From Actinomadura barringtoniae (GTDB lineage Bacteria > Actinomycetota > Actinomycetes > Streptosporangiales > Streptosporangiaceae), in the NCBI RefSeq assembly GCF_017573505.1, contig NZ_JAGEOJ010000041.1, positions 1 through 58,951 on the forward strand: 58,951 nucleotides of DNA, in the 5' to 3' direction. The notes beneath the pieces are model-generated. The model saw only the letters and a program-made list of their open reading frames with translations, had not been told where the DNA came from and did not search any database. Both the position numbers and the translations under genes were made by a program. Positions 40,772-49,574 of the stretch are shown one piece after another (position 1 is the first letter of the stretch; the number at the start of each line of letters is the position of its first letter).

Positions 40772-41863
40772 TCAAGACAGCCCCCGTACGACGGCGAGGA
40801 CGCCGGGGACGTCCAGTCCTCCGAGCCCGAGCCGCGCGGCGTCCAGGCCGGTCGCCGCCGGGTCCTCGCCGGTCGCCGTCGCACCCAGCGTGAGCAGGGC
40901 GTGCGCGGTCGGCACCGGCACGCCCGCGAGCCCGGCGAGGGCGGTGAACGGCAGCAGCCCGTACGGCAGGTCCTCGCGGTAGTAGCGGTGCGCGAACGAG
41001 GACGGCGCCGCGATCTGGCGGTTGGCCGCTCCCCCGCTCACCGCGCCGACCACGTCGCCGCGTTCGGCCGCGACCGGGTCGGCCGTGCCGATCGCCGTCA
41101 TCTCCGCGAGCAGGCCGGGCAGCGCGTGCCCGAACGCCCGGGCGACCGCGCGCCGTTCCTCGTCGAGCGAGGTCAGCACGCGGGCGACCCCGGCCGTCAT
41201 GCCCTCCACGTAGAAGGTGAAGTCGCCGCCGGTCGCCTCGACCCAGGCCGCGCCCAGGACGGCTCCCGGTGGGTGCAGCACGAGGTTGACGTTCGACAGG
41301 CTCGACGCCAGGACGTCCGGCACGGCGCTCGCGCCCCGGAAGAGGCTCAGCCCGTAGTCCAGCGCGTCCTGCCCGCCGGGCAGGCACGCGGCTCGCACCG
41401 TTCCCGCCCTGCCGGTGGTGACGACGACTCCGGACTTGACCCGTGCGACGTACGTCAGCGTCGAGAACTCGGCCAGCGGCGGCAGCTCCGCACGGCACTC
41501 GGCGAACACGGCGCGGGCGTGCAGCGCGCCGCCCGTGTGCCCGGGGTTGAGCACGATCGGGACCCGTACCGGCAGCCGCGCCAGGTCGATGAACAGCGAC
41601 CGGTGCGCGATGCTGGGCAGGCAGACGACCGCCACGTCCGCGCCTTGCAGCGCCTCGGCCAGATCGGTCGTCATGACCTGCGGCTGGGCCTCGCCGTCGC
41701 CCTGCACCCCGGCGTACGGAACGGCCTTGCGCTCACTGAACGGCGCCAGCGTCATGGGGTTGCGGTTCCAGAGCCGGACGTCGTGACCGGCGAGGGTCAG
41801 CTCGACCACGGCCGACAGCCCGCCGGCTCCGGCGCCCAGCACCGCGACGGTCGTCTTAGACAC
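40772..41863 (-). CDS. Octopine/nopaline (opine) dehydrogenase-family enzyme
   Basis: A 363-residue protein. NAD(P)-binding motif at the start (VAVLGAGAGGLSAVVELTLAG), a central linker, and the all-helical octopine dehydrogenase domain with FYVEGMTAGVARVL and the family signature SSFAHRYYREDLPYGLLPF. Family enzymes couple an amino acid to a 2-oxo acid reductively, or run in reverse to split secondary amines. In a catabolic setting the splitting (oxidising) direction is more likely. GTG start; its beginning overlaps the enolase-superfamily gene by 8 bases. Confidence 0.85.
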   Translation of the reverse strand: MSKTTVAVLGAGAGGLSAVVELTLAGHDVRLWNRNPMTLAPFSERKAVPYAGVQGDGEAQPQVMTTDLAEALQGADVAVVCLPSIAHRSLFIDLARLPVRVPIVLNPGHTGGALHARAVFAECRAELPPLAEFSTLTYVARVKSGVVVTTGRAGTVRAACLPGGQDALDYGLSLFRGASAVPDVLASSLSNVNLVLHPPGAVLGAAWVEATGGDFTFYVEGMTAGVARVLTSLDEERRAVARAFGHALPGLLAEMTAIGTADPVAAERGDVVGAVSGGAANRQIAAPSSFAHRYYREDLPYGLLPFTALAGLAGVPVPTAHALLTLGATATGEDPAATGLDAARLGLGGLDVPGVLAVVRGLS

Positions 41864-43010
41864 GGTACTTTTCGATCTTCGCGCGATCGACCTCGATGCC
41901 GAGGCCGGGACCGTTCGGCACCATGACCCGTCCGTCCACGAACCCGAACGGCTCGGTGACCAGGTCGTCGAGGTAGTAGATGCCCGCGATGGACGGGCCG
42001 TCGGAGCCCTCGGGCTTGGAGACCGGGCACACGCTCGGCAGCGTCGCGATCCGCAGCGCCGAGCCGAGCTGCAGGTTGGCGGCGTTGCCGATGCCGGTCT
42101 CGATGGAGCCGCCGATGTCGCAGTACATGCCGAGGTCCTCGGCGATCTCCGCCTGCCGCCGCGCCCGGTACAGGCCGCCGGGCTTGGTGACGTAGCAGGA
42201 GAAGCACTGGGCTGCGTCGAGCTCGTTCAGCTCCAGGATGTCGTGGACGGTCCAGGCGGACTCGTCGGCCATCACCGGGCTGGTGATCCGGGCGGCGACC
42301 CGGGCCAGGTCGCGGGCGGAGGCGAGCGGCTGCTCGCACAGCAGGATGTCGTGCTCCTCCTGCCGCAGCGTCACGTCGATCGCCTGGTGAACCGAGGCGT
42401 AGCCCTCGTTGCCGTCCACCCGGATCTTGACGGCGGCGCCGAGGCGGCGGCGCAGCTCGCGGACCAGCGTGACGTCGCGCTCGGGGTCCAGGCCCGTCTT
42501 GCACTTGATCGTGCGGGCGCCCTCCGCGACGGCCTGCTCGGCCTCGGTGTAGCAGCGCTCCAGCTCCATGATGCCGAGCGAGTGCGCGACCTCGATGCCG
42601 TCGCGGTGCCGCCCGCCGAGCAGCGTGGAGACGGGCACGCCGAGGGCCTTGCCGGCCGCGTCGTAGCAGGCCACGTCGATCGCGGCCTTGGCGTACGGGT
42701 GACCCTTGATCGCCTTGTCCATGTGCGCGTGCAGGACGCCGATCTCGGCGGGGTCCAGGCCGGTGACGGCGTGCCGCAGGTGGTCGAGCACGATGTGCTG
42801 GACGGTCTCGGGCGTCTCGCCGTAGTAGCGCATGTGGGCGCCGCCCCAGGTGCCGCCGGCGGGGGCCTCGCCCCAGCCGGTGATCCCCTCGTCGGTGCTC
42901 AGCTCGATGATCGCGTGGTGGCCGATCGGGGTGTTCATCTTGGAGGCCCAGTTGTGGTCGCGGCGCGCGGGCAGCCGGACCAGGTGGACCTGAATGTCGG
43001 TGATCTTCAT
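41856..43010 (-). CDS. Enolase-superfamily enzyme (mandelate racemase / muconate cycloisomerase type)
   Basis: A 384-residue TIM-barrel enzyme. The N-terminal capping domain precedes the barrel; catalytic KxK is Lys169/Lys171 (TIKCKTG), metal ligands are Asp199 (RVDGNEGY), Glu226 (LCEQPL) and Asp249 or Glu250 (MADES), and the C-terminal side has TKPGG and DIGGSIETG. The KxK pair and the DxG-E-D metal set fit the muconate-lactonising/dipeptide-epimerase subgroup more than mandelate racemase itself. It should abstract a proton alpha to a carboxylate. ATG start, 23 bp after the upstream gene. Confidence 0.88.
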   Translation of the reverse strand: MKITDIQVHLVRLPARRDHNWASKMNTPIGHHAIIELSTDEGITGWGEAPAGGTWGGAHMRYYGETPETVQHIVLDHLRHAVTGLDPAEIGVLHAHMDKAIKGHPYAKAAIDVACYDAAGKALGVPVSTLLGGRHRDGIEVAHSLGIMELERCYTEAEQAVAEGARTIKCKTGLDPERDVTLVRELRRRLGAAVKIRVDGNEGYASVHQAIDVTLRQEEHDILLCEQPLASARDLARVAARITSPVMADESAWTVHDILELNELDAAQCFSCYVTKPGGLYRARRQAEIAEDLGMYCDIGGSIETGIGNAANLQLGSALRIATLPSVCPVSKPEGSDGPSIAGIYYLDDLVTEPFGFVDGRVMVPNGPGLGIEVDRAKIEKYRV

Positions 43011-43033
43011 GTGTGCGGTCCCAGGGGGTCAGG

Positions 43034-44050
43034 TCAGGGCTTGGACAGGTCGACGAGCTCGATCTCGTTGCCGTCGGGGTCGGCGATGTAGACGGTGTAG
43101 CCGTACGGCCCGGGCCCGGGGCCGCGCACGATGGTGTGGCCGGCGGTACGGGCGCGTTCGGCGAGGCCGTCGATGTCGCGCGCGCTGAAGCACAGGTGCT
43201 GCAGCGTGCCGCCCGCGCCGGTGCCGCCCTCGGTCAGGCCGAGGCCCTGGTGGGTGACGACCAGGCGGCGGCCGTCGCGGAAGTCCTCGCGCTTGCGGAC
43301 CGAGAAGCCCAGCACGCCGGTGTAGAAGCCGACCGAGGCGTCCAGGTCGACCGTCTCCAGCAGCAGGTGGTGAACGTTCAGCGCCTGTGGCCTGGCGGCC
43401 CGGTCGAGCCAGGAGGTCACCTCGTCGCTGGTGGCCAGCACGCCGAGGTACTGCGACCAGACGGCCTGCGCGGTCTCGGTCCAGGCGGGCCGTACGGCGG
43501 CGATCGCGTCGGTGACCGCGACCACGTCGTAGTCGCGCAGGTACGCCTCGCGCAGCGTCGTCTCGACGCAGGCGTTCGCGGTGAGACCGGCGACGAACAG
43601 GCCCTGGACGCCGAGCATGTCCAGCAGCGCCTGGAGCCGGGTCTCGTAGAACGCGCCGAACCGGTGCTTGGTCACCATCATGGTGGGGTCGTCGGCCAGG
43701 TCGGCCAACTCGTCCACGATCGCGGCGTCCCAGGAGCCGGACACCGCCGAGACGCGCTTGCGCTTGCTGGTGTGGGACGGCAGGACCTTGCGGGCCCGTG
43801 CCGCGTCGCGTTCGAGATGGACCTGCTCGGTCCAGATCACCGGCAGCCCGGCCGCGCGGAACCTCTCGGCGAGCTTGCGGACCGGCGCGATCGTGGCCTG
43901 CGCGGGCTTCACGTCCACGCCGGAGACGCCGAGGGTGCCCTCGTCGTGGCAGAACGCGTTCTGCATGTCGATGAGCAGCAGCGCGGTCTTCTCGGGGACC
44001 AGCGCGTCCAGCACGTGCGCCTCGGCCTGCGTCTCGTCCGTGCCGCTCAT
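43034..44050 (-). CDS. Isochorismatase-fold hydrolase fused to a VOC domain
   Basis: A 338-residue fusion. Residues about 1-205 are an isochorismatase-like cysteine hydrolase with the complete triad Asp28 (LLIDMQNAF), Lys128 (VTKHRFGAF) and Cys161 (GLTANACVETT), the group that contains N-carbamoylsarcosine amidohydrolase and RutB. Residues about 215-335 are a vicinal-oxygen-chelate (glyoxalase/dioxygenase) module (HHLLLETVDLDASVGFY, YIADPDGNEIELVD). Frame is continuous with no stop, so the fusion is not a sequencing error unless a single indel lies in the linker. The ATG overlaps the tautomerase stop (ATGA). The first domain is a good candidate for the decarbamoylation step. Confidence 0.9.
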   Translation of the reverse strand: MSGTDETQAEAHVLDALVPEKTALLLIDMQNAFCHDEGTLGVSGVDVKPAQATIAPVRKLAERFRAAGLPVIWTEQVHLERDAARARKVLPSHTSKRKRVSAVSGSWDAAIVDELADLADDPTMMVTKHRFGAFYETRLQALLDMLGVQGLFVAGLTANACVETTLREAYLRDYDVVAVTDAIAAVRPAWTETAQAVWSQYLGVLATSDEVTSWLDRAARPQALNVHHLLLETVDLDASVGFYTGVLGFSVRKREDFRDGRRLVVTHQGLGLTEGGTGAGGTLQHLCFSARDIDGLAERARTAGHTIVRGPGPGPYGYTVYIADPDGNEIELVDLSKP

Positions 44051-44241
44051 GCGTCGGTCCGGTCGGTGCCGAGCACGCCCGCGCGCGCCCAGTTCTCCTT
44101 CGTGTACTCCTGGATGGCCACGTGCAGGCCGTCCGGGCGCGCGTCGGCGTGCTCCACCATGGCCTCGGTGATGGCCTTGGTCAGCGCGCGCTTCTGCTCG
44201 ACGGTGCGCCCTTCCCACAGGTGCACGGTGACGAATGGCAT
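44047..44241 (-). CDS. 4-oxalocrotonate tautomerase-family enzyme
   Basis: A 64-residue tautomerase beginning MPFVTVHLWEGRT, so after Met removal the catalytic Pro is N-terminal. The helix VEQKRALTKAITEAM and the later IQEYTKENWARAG fit the 4-OT family. These enzymes interconvert enol and keto forms of unsaturated 2-oxo acids, a step typical of ring-derived carbon skeletons. It overlaps the next gene by four bases and follows the aldehyde dehydrogenase gene by 20 bp. Confidence 0.9.
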   Translation of the reverse strand: MPFVTVHLWEGRTVEQKRALTKAITEAMVEHADARPDGLHVAIQEYTKENWARAGVLGTDRTDA

Positions 44242-44261
44242 CGTCCTGTCTCCTTTTCAGA

Positions 44262-45743
44262 TCACCAGAGGGTGGGGGCGGCGTCGAAGTTCAGGTGCTT
44301 GGTCTCGGTGAACTCGAGAATCCCCTCGACGCCCTGCTGGCGGCCGAGACCCGACTTCTTGAACCCGCCGACCTCGGCCTCGCCGTAGAAGTGGTGGTAG
44401 GTGTTGATCCAGACCGTCCCCGCGTTGACGGCACGGCCGACCCGCCAGGCGCGGTCCAGGTCGGTGGTCCAGATGCCGGCCGCGAGCCCGAACTCGGTGT
44501 CCTCGGCCAGCTCGATCGCCTCGGCCTCGTCGGCGAAGCCCTGGACGGTCAGCACCGGCCCGAAGATCTCCTCCTGGACCAGCCGCGAGTCGCGGGCGAG
44601 CCCGCCGACGACGGTCGGCGCGACGAACGCGCCCTCGGGCAGCCCGGCGGGCAGCGCCGCGCTGGCGAGGATGTCGCCTTCCTTGCGTGCCAGCTCGATG
44701 TAGTCGTTCACCTCGCGCTGCTGGCCGCGCGACACGACCGGGCCGATCTGGGTCGCGGGGTCCAGCGGGTCGCCTAGCCGCAGCGCGTTGGTGCGCTCGG
44801 CCAGCCGGGCGACGAACTCCTCGCGCACCGACTCCTCGACCAGCAGCCTGCTGCCGGCCGTGCAGATCTGGCCGGTGGTGCTGAAGACCGCGTTGAGCGC
44901 GCCTTCCAGCGCCTTGTCCATCCGCGCGTCGGCGAAGACGATGTTGGGCGACTTGCCGCCCAGCTCCAGGGAGACCTTGCGCAGGTCGTCGGCGGCGCGC
45001 TTCATCACGCCGATGCCGGTGCCGGTCTCGCCGGTGAACGCGATCATGTGCACGTCGCGGTGCCCGACGAGCGCGTCGCCGGTGACGCCGCCCGAGCCGA
45101 CCGCGCAGCCGAGGATGCCGGCCGGCAGGTCGGGGTCGGCGGCCAGCAGGGCCAGCGCCTCGACGGTGATCGCGGGCGTGAGGCTGGCGGGCTTCACCAC
45201 GCAGGCGTTGCCGGCCGCGAGGGCGGGCGCCAGGGCGCGGACGAGCAGCACCAGCGGCCAGTTCCACGGCGTGATGATCCCGACGACGCCGATCGGCTCG
45301 CGCAGCACGACGCCGTGCGCGTTGTCGCCGAGCGCGATCGCGCGGCCGTAGAGGGTGCGGGCCATGCCGGCGTAGAACTCGACCATCTCGGCCGAGCCCA
45401 GCACCTCGCTGCGGGCCTCGCCGATCGTCTTGCCCTGCTCGCGGGTGAGCAGCTCGGCGAGCCGGTCCACGTCGGCGCGCAGCGCCTCGGCGTACCGGAA
45501 CAGGACGCGGGCCCTGATCGCGCCGTCGTTGCGCCACTTGGCGGTGCGCAGCGCCTGGTGGGCGCGGCCGACCAGCTCGTCGACGTCGGCGGGCGTGGAG
45601 GTGGCGAGCGAGGCGACGGTCTCGCCGGTCGTGGGATCGGTCGTCGCGATCTCCTCGCCACGGGCGAGATAGAAGGCGTGTTCGGTGCTGGGGAGCCGAA
45701 GCGGGGTCCAGCTCGCGCGGTGCGCGGTGGGGGATTCGGACAA
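44262..45743 (-). CDS. Aldehyde dehydrogenase
   Basis: A 493-residue NAD(P)-dependent aldehyde dehydrogenase. Catalytic Cys is in TTGQICTAGSRL and the general base Glu in SLELGGKSPN; the cofactor strand IIGFTGETGTGIG-like region reads IAFTGETGTGIGV, and the C-terminal FGPVLTV and GLAAGIWT motifs are present. The TTG at 45743 is chosen because GGAAGGG lies 7 nt upstream; no ATG fits. It is the first gene of a nine-gene leftward operon and shares operator C with the divergent ABC importer operon. Likely oxidises an aldehyde formed from the heterocycle. Confidence 0.92.
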   Translation of the reverse strand: MSESPTAHRASWTPLRLPSTEHAFYLARGEEIATTDPTTGETVASLATSTPADVDELVGRAHQALRTAKWRNDGAIRARVLFRYAEALRADVDRLAELLTREQGKTIGEARSEVLGSAEMVEFYAGMARTLYGRAIALGDNAHGVVLREPIGVVGIITPWNWPLVLLVRALAPALAAGNACVVKPASLTPAITVEALALLAADPDLPAGILGCAVGSGGVTGDALVGHRDVHMIAFTGETGTGIGVMKRAADDLRKVSLELGGKSPNIVFADARMDKALEGALNAVFSTTGQICTAGSRLLVEESVREEFVARLAERTNALRLGDPLDPATQIGPVVSRGQQREVNDYIELARKEGDILASAALPAGLPEGAFVAPTVVGGLARDSRLVQEEIFGPVLTVQGFADEAEAIELAEDTEFGLAAGIWTTDLDRAWRVGRAVNAGTVWINTYHHFYGEAEVGGFKKSGLGRQQGVEGILEFTETKHLNFDAAPTLW

Positions 45744-45865
45744 GGCTGATCCCTTCCAAGCGGATTCAAGGCCGTCCGTAACGGCTTTGTAACGACGCCT
45801 TGAGGTCTTGCGGAGGCGTGCCGACTGTTCTACATCTATGCATATCACACATCAGGCCAGTGGAT

Positions 45866-45880
45866 ACATGTCATACCAGT
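45866..45880. promoter_or_regulatory. Regulon operator site C (between ALDH operon and ABC importer)
   Basis: Read on the minus strand, 45866-45880 is ACTGGTATGACATGT, 14 of 15 matches to the shared element. It lies between the divergent operons, about 125 bp before the aldehyde dehydrogenase start and 35 bp before the binding-protein start. Confidence 0.7.
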
Positions 45881-45914
45881 TGCATCCCATGCATCCCGGC
45901 CGGAAAGAGGAAGC

Positions 45915-46922
45915 ATGGCCTTCCCACGCCCTCCGACCCCCACCAGCCCACGGCGCCGGCGCAGGCTGACCGCCGCGCTCCTGCTCGCGGTGATCACGCC
46001 GGCCGTCGCCGCCGGGTGCGCGCACCGGGGCACGGGCAGCGGACCCGTCACGATCCTCACGAACTGGTTCCCGCAGGCCGAGCTCGGCGGCTACTGGCAG
46101 GCCGCCGCCGCCCAACCCGCCGCAGGCGGCAAGGAACGCCCGCTCAAGGTGCTGCCGGGCGGCCCGGGCATCCAGACGATCCCCCAGGTCGCGGCCGGCA
46201 AGGCCGTGTTCGGGGTGGCGACCGGCGCCGACGACCTGCTCGTCGCGCGCAAGCAGGGCCTGCCGATCGTCGCGGTGTTCGCCCCGTTCCGGGCCAACAT
46301 CACCTGCCTGACCGCGCACGCCGGAACGGGGCTGCGCACGTTCGCCGACCTCAGCGGGCGCCGCGTCGCCAAGGTGCAGAGCCGCCCGTGGTGGGAGTAC
46401 ATCAAGCGGCACTACAAGCTGAACGGCGTCCAGGAGATCAACTACACGGGTTCGCTGGCGGCCTTCACCAAGGACCGCTCGCTGGTCCAGCAGTGCTACG
46501 TGACCTCCGAGCCGTACTACCTCCAGCGCGACAAGGTCCCGGTCACCACGCTGTCGATCTCCGACCAGGGCGGTTACGCCGCCTACAGCAACGTGCTCTT
46601 CACGACCGAGGACACCATCAAGCGCGATCCAGGCCTGGTCCGTTCGGTGGTGGCGCGGGTCGCCCGCGGCTGGACCGGCTTCGGCACCGATCCGGCGCCG
46701 GGCAGGCAGGCGATCCTCGCCGCCAACAAGGACGCCGACGGCGGAGTGATCGACTACGCCGTCCGCACCATGCGGGCGGGCAAGTGGACCACCTCGCCCG
46801 CCGGCTCGATGAGCGCGGCCCAGTGGCAGAAGATCCGCGACCAGGTCGCCGAGGCGGGCCTGATCCCGACGAACACCGACGTCAAGGGCGCCTTCACGAC
46901 CCAGTTCCTGCCGTCCTCATGA
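45915..46922 (+). CDS. ABC importer substrate-binding lipoprotein, paralog 1 (NMT1/THI5-like)
   Basis: A 335-residue lipoprotein. The N-terminus is Arg-rich, and the lipobox VAAGC puts the lipidated Cys at 35. The mature domain is an NMT1/THI5- or TauA-like periplasmic-binding fold: VTILTNWFPQAELGGYWQAA, KVLPGGPGIQTIPQVA, GVATGADDLLVARKQGLPIV and YSNVLFTTEDTI. Family members bind pyrimidines, thiamine precursors, sulfonates or similar small molecules. A second, similar binding protein ends the same operon. AGAGGAA precedes the ATG. Confidence 0.88.
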   Translation: MAFPRPPTPTSPRRRRRLTAALLLAVITPAVAAGCAHRGTGSGPVTILTNWFPQAELGGYWQAAAAQPAAGGKERPLKVLPGGPGIQTIPQVAAGKAVFGVATGADDLLVARKQGLPIVAVFAPFRANITCLTAHAGTGLRTFADLSGRRVAKVQSRPWWEYIKRHYKLNGVQEINYTGSLAAFTKDRSLVQQCYVTSEPYYLQRDKVPVTTLSISDQGGYAAYSNVLFTTEDTIKRDPGLVRSVVARVARGWTGFGTDPAPGRQAILAANKDADGGVIDYAVRTMRAGKWTTSPAGSMSAAQWQKIRDQVAEAGLIPTNTDVKGAFTTQFLPSS

Positions 46923-46960
46923 GGACCGCGGACCAACTTCAGAAAGGCGGTGCATGGCCC

Positions 46961-47719
46961 ATGACAGATCAGAAAGCACCCCCGGCGGCGCTCCTCCACC
47001 TCCGGGCCGTGGCGAAGACCTTCCCGAACGGGACCGAGGCGCTCGCGCCGGTCGACCTGGCCATGGCGGGCGGCGAGTTCGTCAGCCTGCTCGGCCCGTC
47101 CGGCTGCGGCAAGTCGACGCTGCTGCGGATCATCGCCGGGCTCACCGAGCCCAGCTCGGGAACGGTCGAGCTGCCCGACGAGCACCGCAGGGCGTTCGTG
47201 TTCCAGGACCCCACGCTGCTGCCGTGGCGGACCGTGGACCGCAACGCCCGGCTGCTGCTGGAGCTGGAGGGCGTTCCCAAGGCGGAACGGCTCGAACGCG
47301 CGTCGGCCGCGCTGAAGATGGTCGGCCTCGCCGGGTTCGAGAAGTCCTACCCGCGCAACCTGTCGGGCGGCATGCGGATGCGGCTCTCGCTGGCCCGCGC
47401 GCTCGCGCTGCGCCCGAAGTTCTTCCTGATGGACGAGCCGTTCTCGGCGCTCGACGAGATCACCCGCGAGAGCCTCCAGGACGAGCTGCTGCGGATCTGG
47501 GGATCCGAGGGCTTCACCTCGGTCTTCGTCACCCACAACCTCTACGAGGCGATCTACCTCTCACACCGGGTCGTGGTCATGTCGCCGCGCCCCGGCCGGA
47601 TCGAGCGGATCTTCGAGATCCCCTTCGAGTACCCGCGCTCCCCCGAGCTGCGCTCCACCCCCGAGTTCTCGGCGCTCGGCGCCGAGGTCGCCGCCTGCCT
47701 GAGGGAGGTCTCCCGATGA
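46961..47719 (+). CDS. ABC importer ATP-binding protein
   Basis: A 252-residue ATPase of the nitrate/taurine/pyrimidine importer class. Walker A GPSGCGKSTLL near 47, Q-loop FVFQDPTLLPWRTV, signature NLSGGMRMRLSLARAL, Walker B FFLMDEPFSALD and H-loop FVTHNLYEA are all present. The ATG at 46961 follows the first binding-protein gene by 38 bp, and the stop overlaps the permease start (ATGA). Confidence 0.94.
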   Translation: MTDQKAPPAALLHLRAVAKTFPNGTEALAPVDLAMAGGEFVSLLGPSGCGKSTLLRIIAGLTEPSSGTVELPDEHRRAFVFQDPTLLPWRTVDRNARLLLELEGVPKAERLERASAALKMVGLAGFEKSYPRNLSGGMRMRLSLARALALRPKFFLMDEPFSALDEITRESLQDELLRIWGSEGFTSVFVTHNLYEAIYLSHRVVVMSPRPGRIERIFEIPFEYPRSPELRSTPEFSALGAEVAACLREVSR

Positions 47720-48507
47720 ACCGTAAGATCCTGCGCACCGCCGGTCCACCGGCCCTGGTCTTCGTCCTGGTCATCGGCGCCTGGTGGCTGCTGTCGGCCA
47801 CGGTGTACGGCTCGTCCAACTACCTGCTGCCGCGCCCGCCCGCGGTGCTGGACGCCGCCGTGGACAACGCCGGGACGCTGGGCGCCGGGCTGCGGATCAC
47901 GTTCGTGGAGGCCGCCGCCGGGTTCCTGCTCGCCATCGCCGTCGGGATGCTCGGCGCCGTGGTGATGAGCCTGGCCAAGCCGCTGGAACGCAGCCTCTAC
48001 CCGTACGCGGTGCTGCTGCAGACCGTGCCGATCGTCGCGGTCGCGCCGGTCATCGTGCTGTGGTTCGGCTACAACCAGACCTCGGTGATCGTGATCTCGT
48101 TCATGATCTCGGTCTTCCCGATCCTCAGTAACACCCTGCTCGGGCTGCTGTCGGCCGACCGCAACCACCTGGACCTGTTCCGCATGCACCGCGCCGCCCG
48201 GCGCACCCAGTTCCTGAAGCTGCGGCTGCCGGGCGCGCTGCCCAACATCTTCGCCGGGCTGCGCGTCTCGGCCGGGCTGTCGGTGATCGGCGCCATCGTC
48301 GGCGAGTTCATCATCGGCTCCGGCGGCCAGGAGGGCGGCCTCGGCGTGAAGGTCATCTTCGCGCAGTCGCGGCTGGCGACCGCGCTGCTGTTCGCCGAGG
48401 TGCTGGCCGCGACCCTGCTGGGCTTCGCGTTTTTCCTCACCGTCTCGGTCCTCGGCAACCGGCTGCTGCGGTCCTGGCACGAGTCCGCGATGCGCGGCGA
48501 CACCTGA
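47716..48507 (+). CDS. ABC importer permease
   Basis: A 263-residue permease with about six membrane helices (VFVLVIGAWWLLSATVYG at the start). The coupling helix region reads RMHRAARRTQFLKLRLPGALPN, the EAA-loop equivalent. Only one permease gene is present, so the transporter is probably a homodimer in the membrane. It overlaps the ATPase gene by four bases. It ends by TGATG overlap with an upstream in-frame ATG of the second binding-protein gene. Confidence 0.93.
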   Translation: MNRKILRTAGPPALVFVLVIGAWWLLSATVYGSSNYLLPRPPAVLDAAVDNAGTLGAGLRITFVEAAAGFLLAIAVGMLGAVVMSLAKPLERSLYPYAVLLQTVPIVAVAPVIVLWFGYNQTSVIVISFMISVFPILSNTLLGLLSADRNHLDLFRMHRAARRTQFLKLRLPGALPNIFAGLRVSAGLSVIGAIVGEFIIGSGGQEGGLGVKVIFAQSRLATALLFAEVLAATLLGFAFFLTVSVLGNRLLRSWHESAMRGDT

Positions 48508-48533
48508 TGGCACCGGAAACAAAGGACACCACC

Positions 48534-49511
48534 ATGAAGAGACTCGGCAGGACGTTCACAGGCGTCATCGCGCTCGCGGCGCTCGGCACGGCCGCCACCG
48601 GGTGCGCCGGGCAGGCGGCGAGCGGCGCGGCGGCCAAGAACCCGGTCATCCTGACCAACTGGTTCGCGCAGGCGGAGCAGGGCGGCTACTGGCAGGCCGC
48701 CGCCGACCAGACCGCCAAGGGCGAGGGCGTGACCCTCAACGTCAAGCAGGGCGGCCCCGGCATCCAGACGATCCCGCAGGTCACCGCCGGGCAGGCCACG
48801 TTCGGCGTCGGGAACGCCGACGAGGTCCTGGTCGCCCGGAAGAACGGCCTGCCCATCGTGGCCGTCGCCGCGGGCTTCGACACCAACCTGCAGTGCATGA
48901 TGTTCCACAAGCCGTCGGGCATCAGCTCGTTCAAGGACCTGAACGGCCGCACGGTCGCGCGCATCCCCAGCCCGTACTGGGACTACCTGAAGCACGGCTT
49001 CGGCCTGAACAAGGTCAAGGAGATCAACAACACCGGTTCGCTCGCCGACTTCAAGCGCAACAAGGACCTCGTGCAGCAGTGCTACGTCACGGCCGAGCCG
49101 TACACGGCGCAGAAGGAGGGCATCAAGGACCTCGCGCTGCTGAACGTGGCCAAGGACGGCGGCTACAACCCGTACGGCAACCTGCTCTTCACCACCGAAC
49201 AGGTCATCAAGCAGAACCCTGACCTGGTCCGCAAGGTGGTCGCCGCGAGCATCCGGGGCTGGAAGGACTTCAACACCGACCCCGCCGCGGCCAAGAAGAC
49301 CGTCCTCAGCACCAACCCCGACACCGTGCCCGACGCGTTCGACTTCGCCGCCGCGACGATCAAGAAGGGCGGCTACCTGGGCGCCGATCCCGGCTCGATG
49401 ACCGATCAGCGCTGGCGGACGCTCCGCGACCAGCTCGGCTCGGCCGGCGTCGTTCCGAAGGACTTCGACTACCAGAAGGCCTTCACGACGAAGTACCTGC
49501 CCGCAGGGTGA
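48534..49511 (+). CDS. ABC importer substrate-binding lipoprotein, paralog 2
   Basis: A 325-residue lipoprotein, lipobox ATGC at Cys24. It closely resembles the first binding protein of this operon (ILTNWFAQAEQGGYWQAAAD, VKQGGPGIQTIPQVTAGQA, GNLLFTTEQVIKQNPDLV), so the genes arose by duplication. Differences in the ligand-facing segments (TNLQCMMFHKPSG versus ANITCLTAHAGTG) suggest different ligands or affinities. AAAGGA lies 8 nt before the ATG at 48534, which starts a clean signal peptide; ATG at 48507 would add nine residues. A strong terminator follows. Confidence 0.88.
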   Translation: MKRLGRTFTGVIALAALGTAATGCAGQAASGAAAKNPVILTNWFAQAEQGGYWQAAADQTAKGEGVTLNVKQGGPGIQTIPQVTAGQATFGVGNADEVLVARKNGLPIVAVAAGFDTNLQCMMFHKPSGISSFKDLNGRTVARIPSPYWDYLKHGFGLNKVKEINNTGSLADFKRNKDLVQQCYVTAEPYTAQKEGIKDLALLNVAKDGGYNPYGNLLFTTEQVIKQNPDLVRKVVAASIRGWKDFNTDPAAAKKTVLSTNPDTVPDAFDFAAATIKKGGYLGADPGSMTDQRWRTLRDQLGSAGVVPKDFDYQKAFTTKYLPAG

Positions 49512-49514
49512 GGA

Positions 49515-49562
49515 CAAAGGCCCTGGTGGCGCGGCGCCGTTGCCGCGCCACCAGGGCCTTTG
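49515..49562. terminator. Bidirectional terminator after the ABC importer operon
   Basis: A perfect 21-bp stem (49515-49535 with 49542-49562, starting CAAAGGCCCTGGTGGCGCGG) and a 6-nt loop, between convergent operons. Confidence 0.82.
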
Positions 49563-49574
49563 GGCTTGTGCTGA

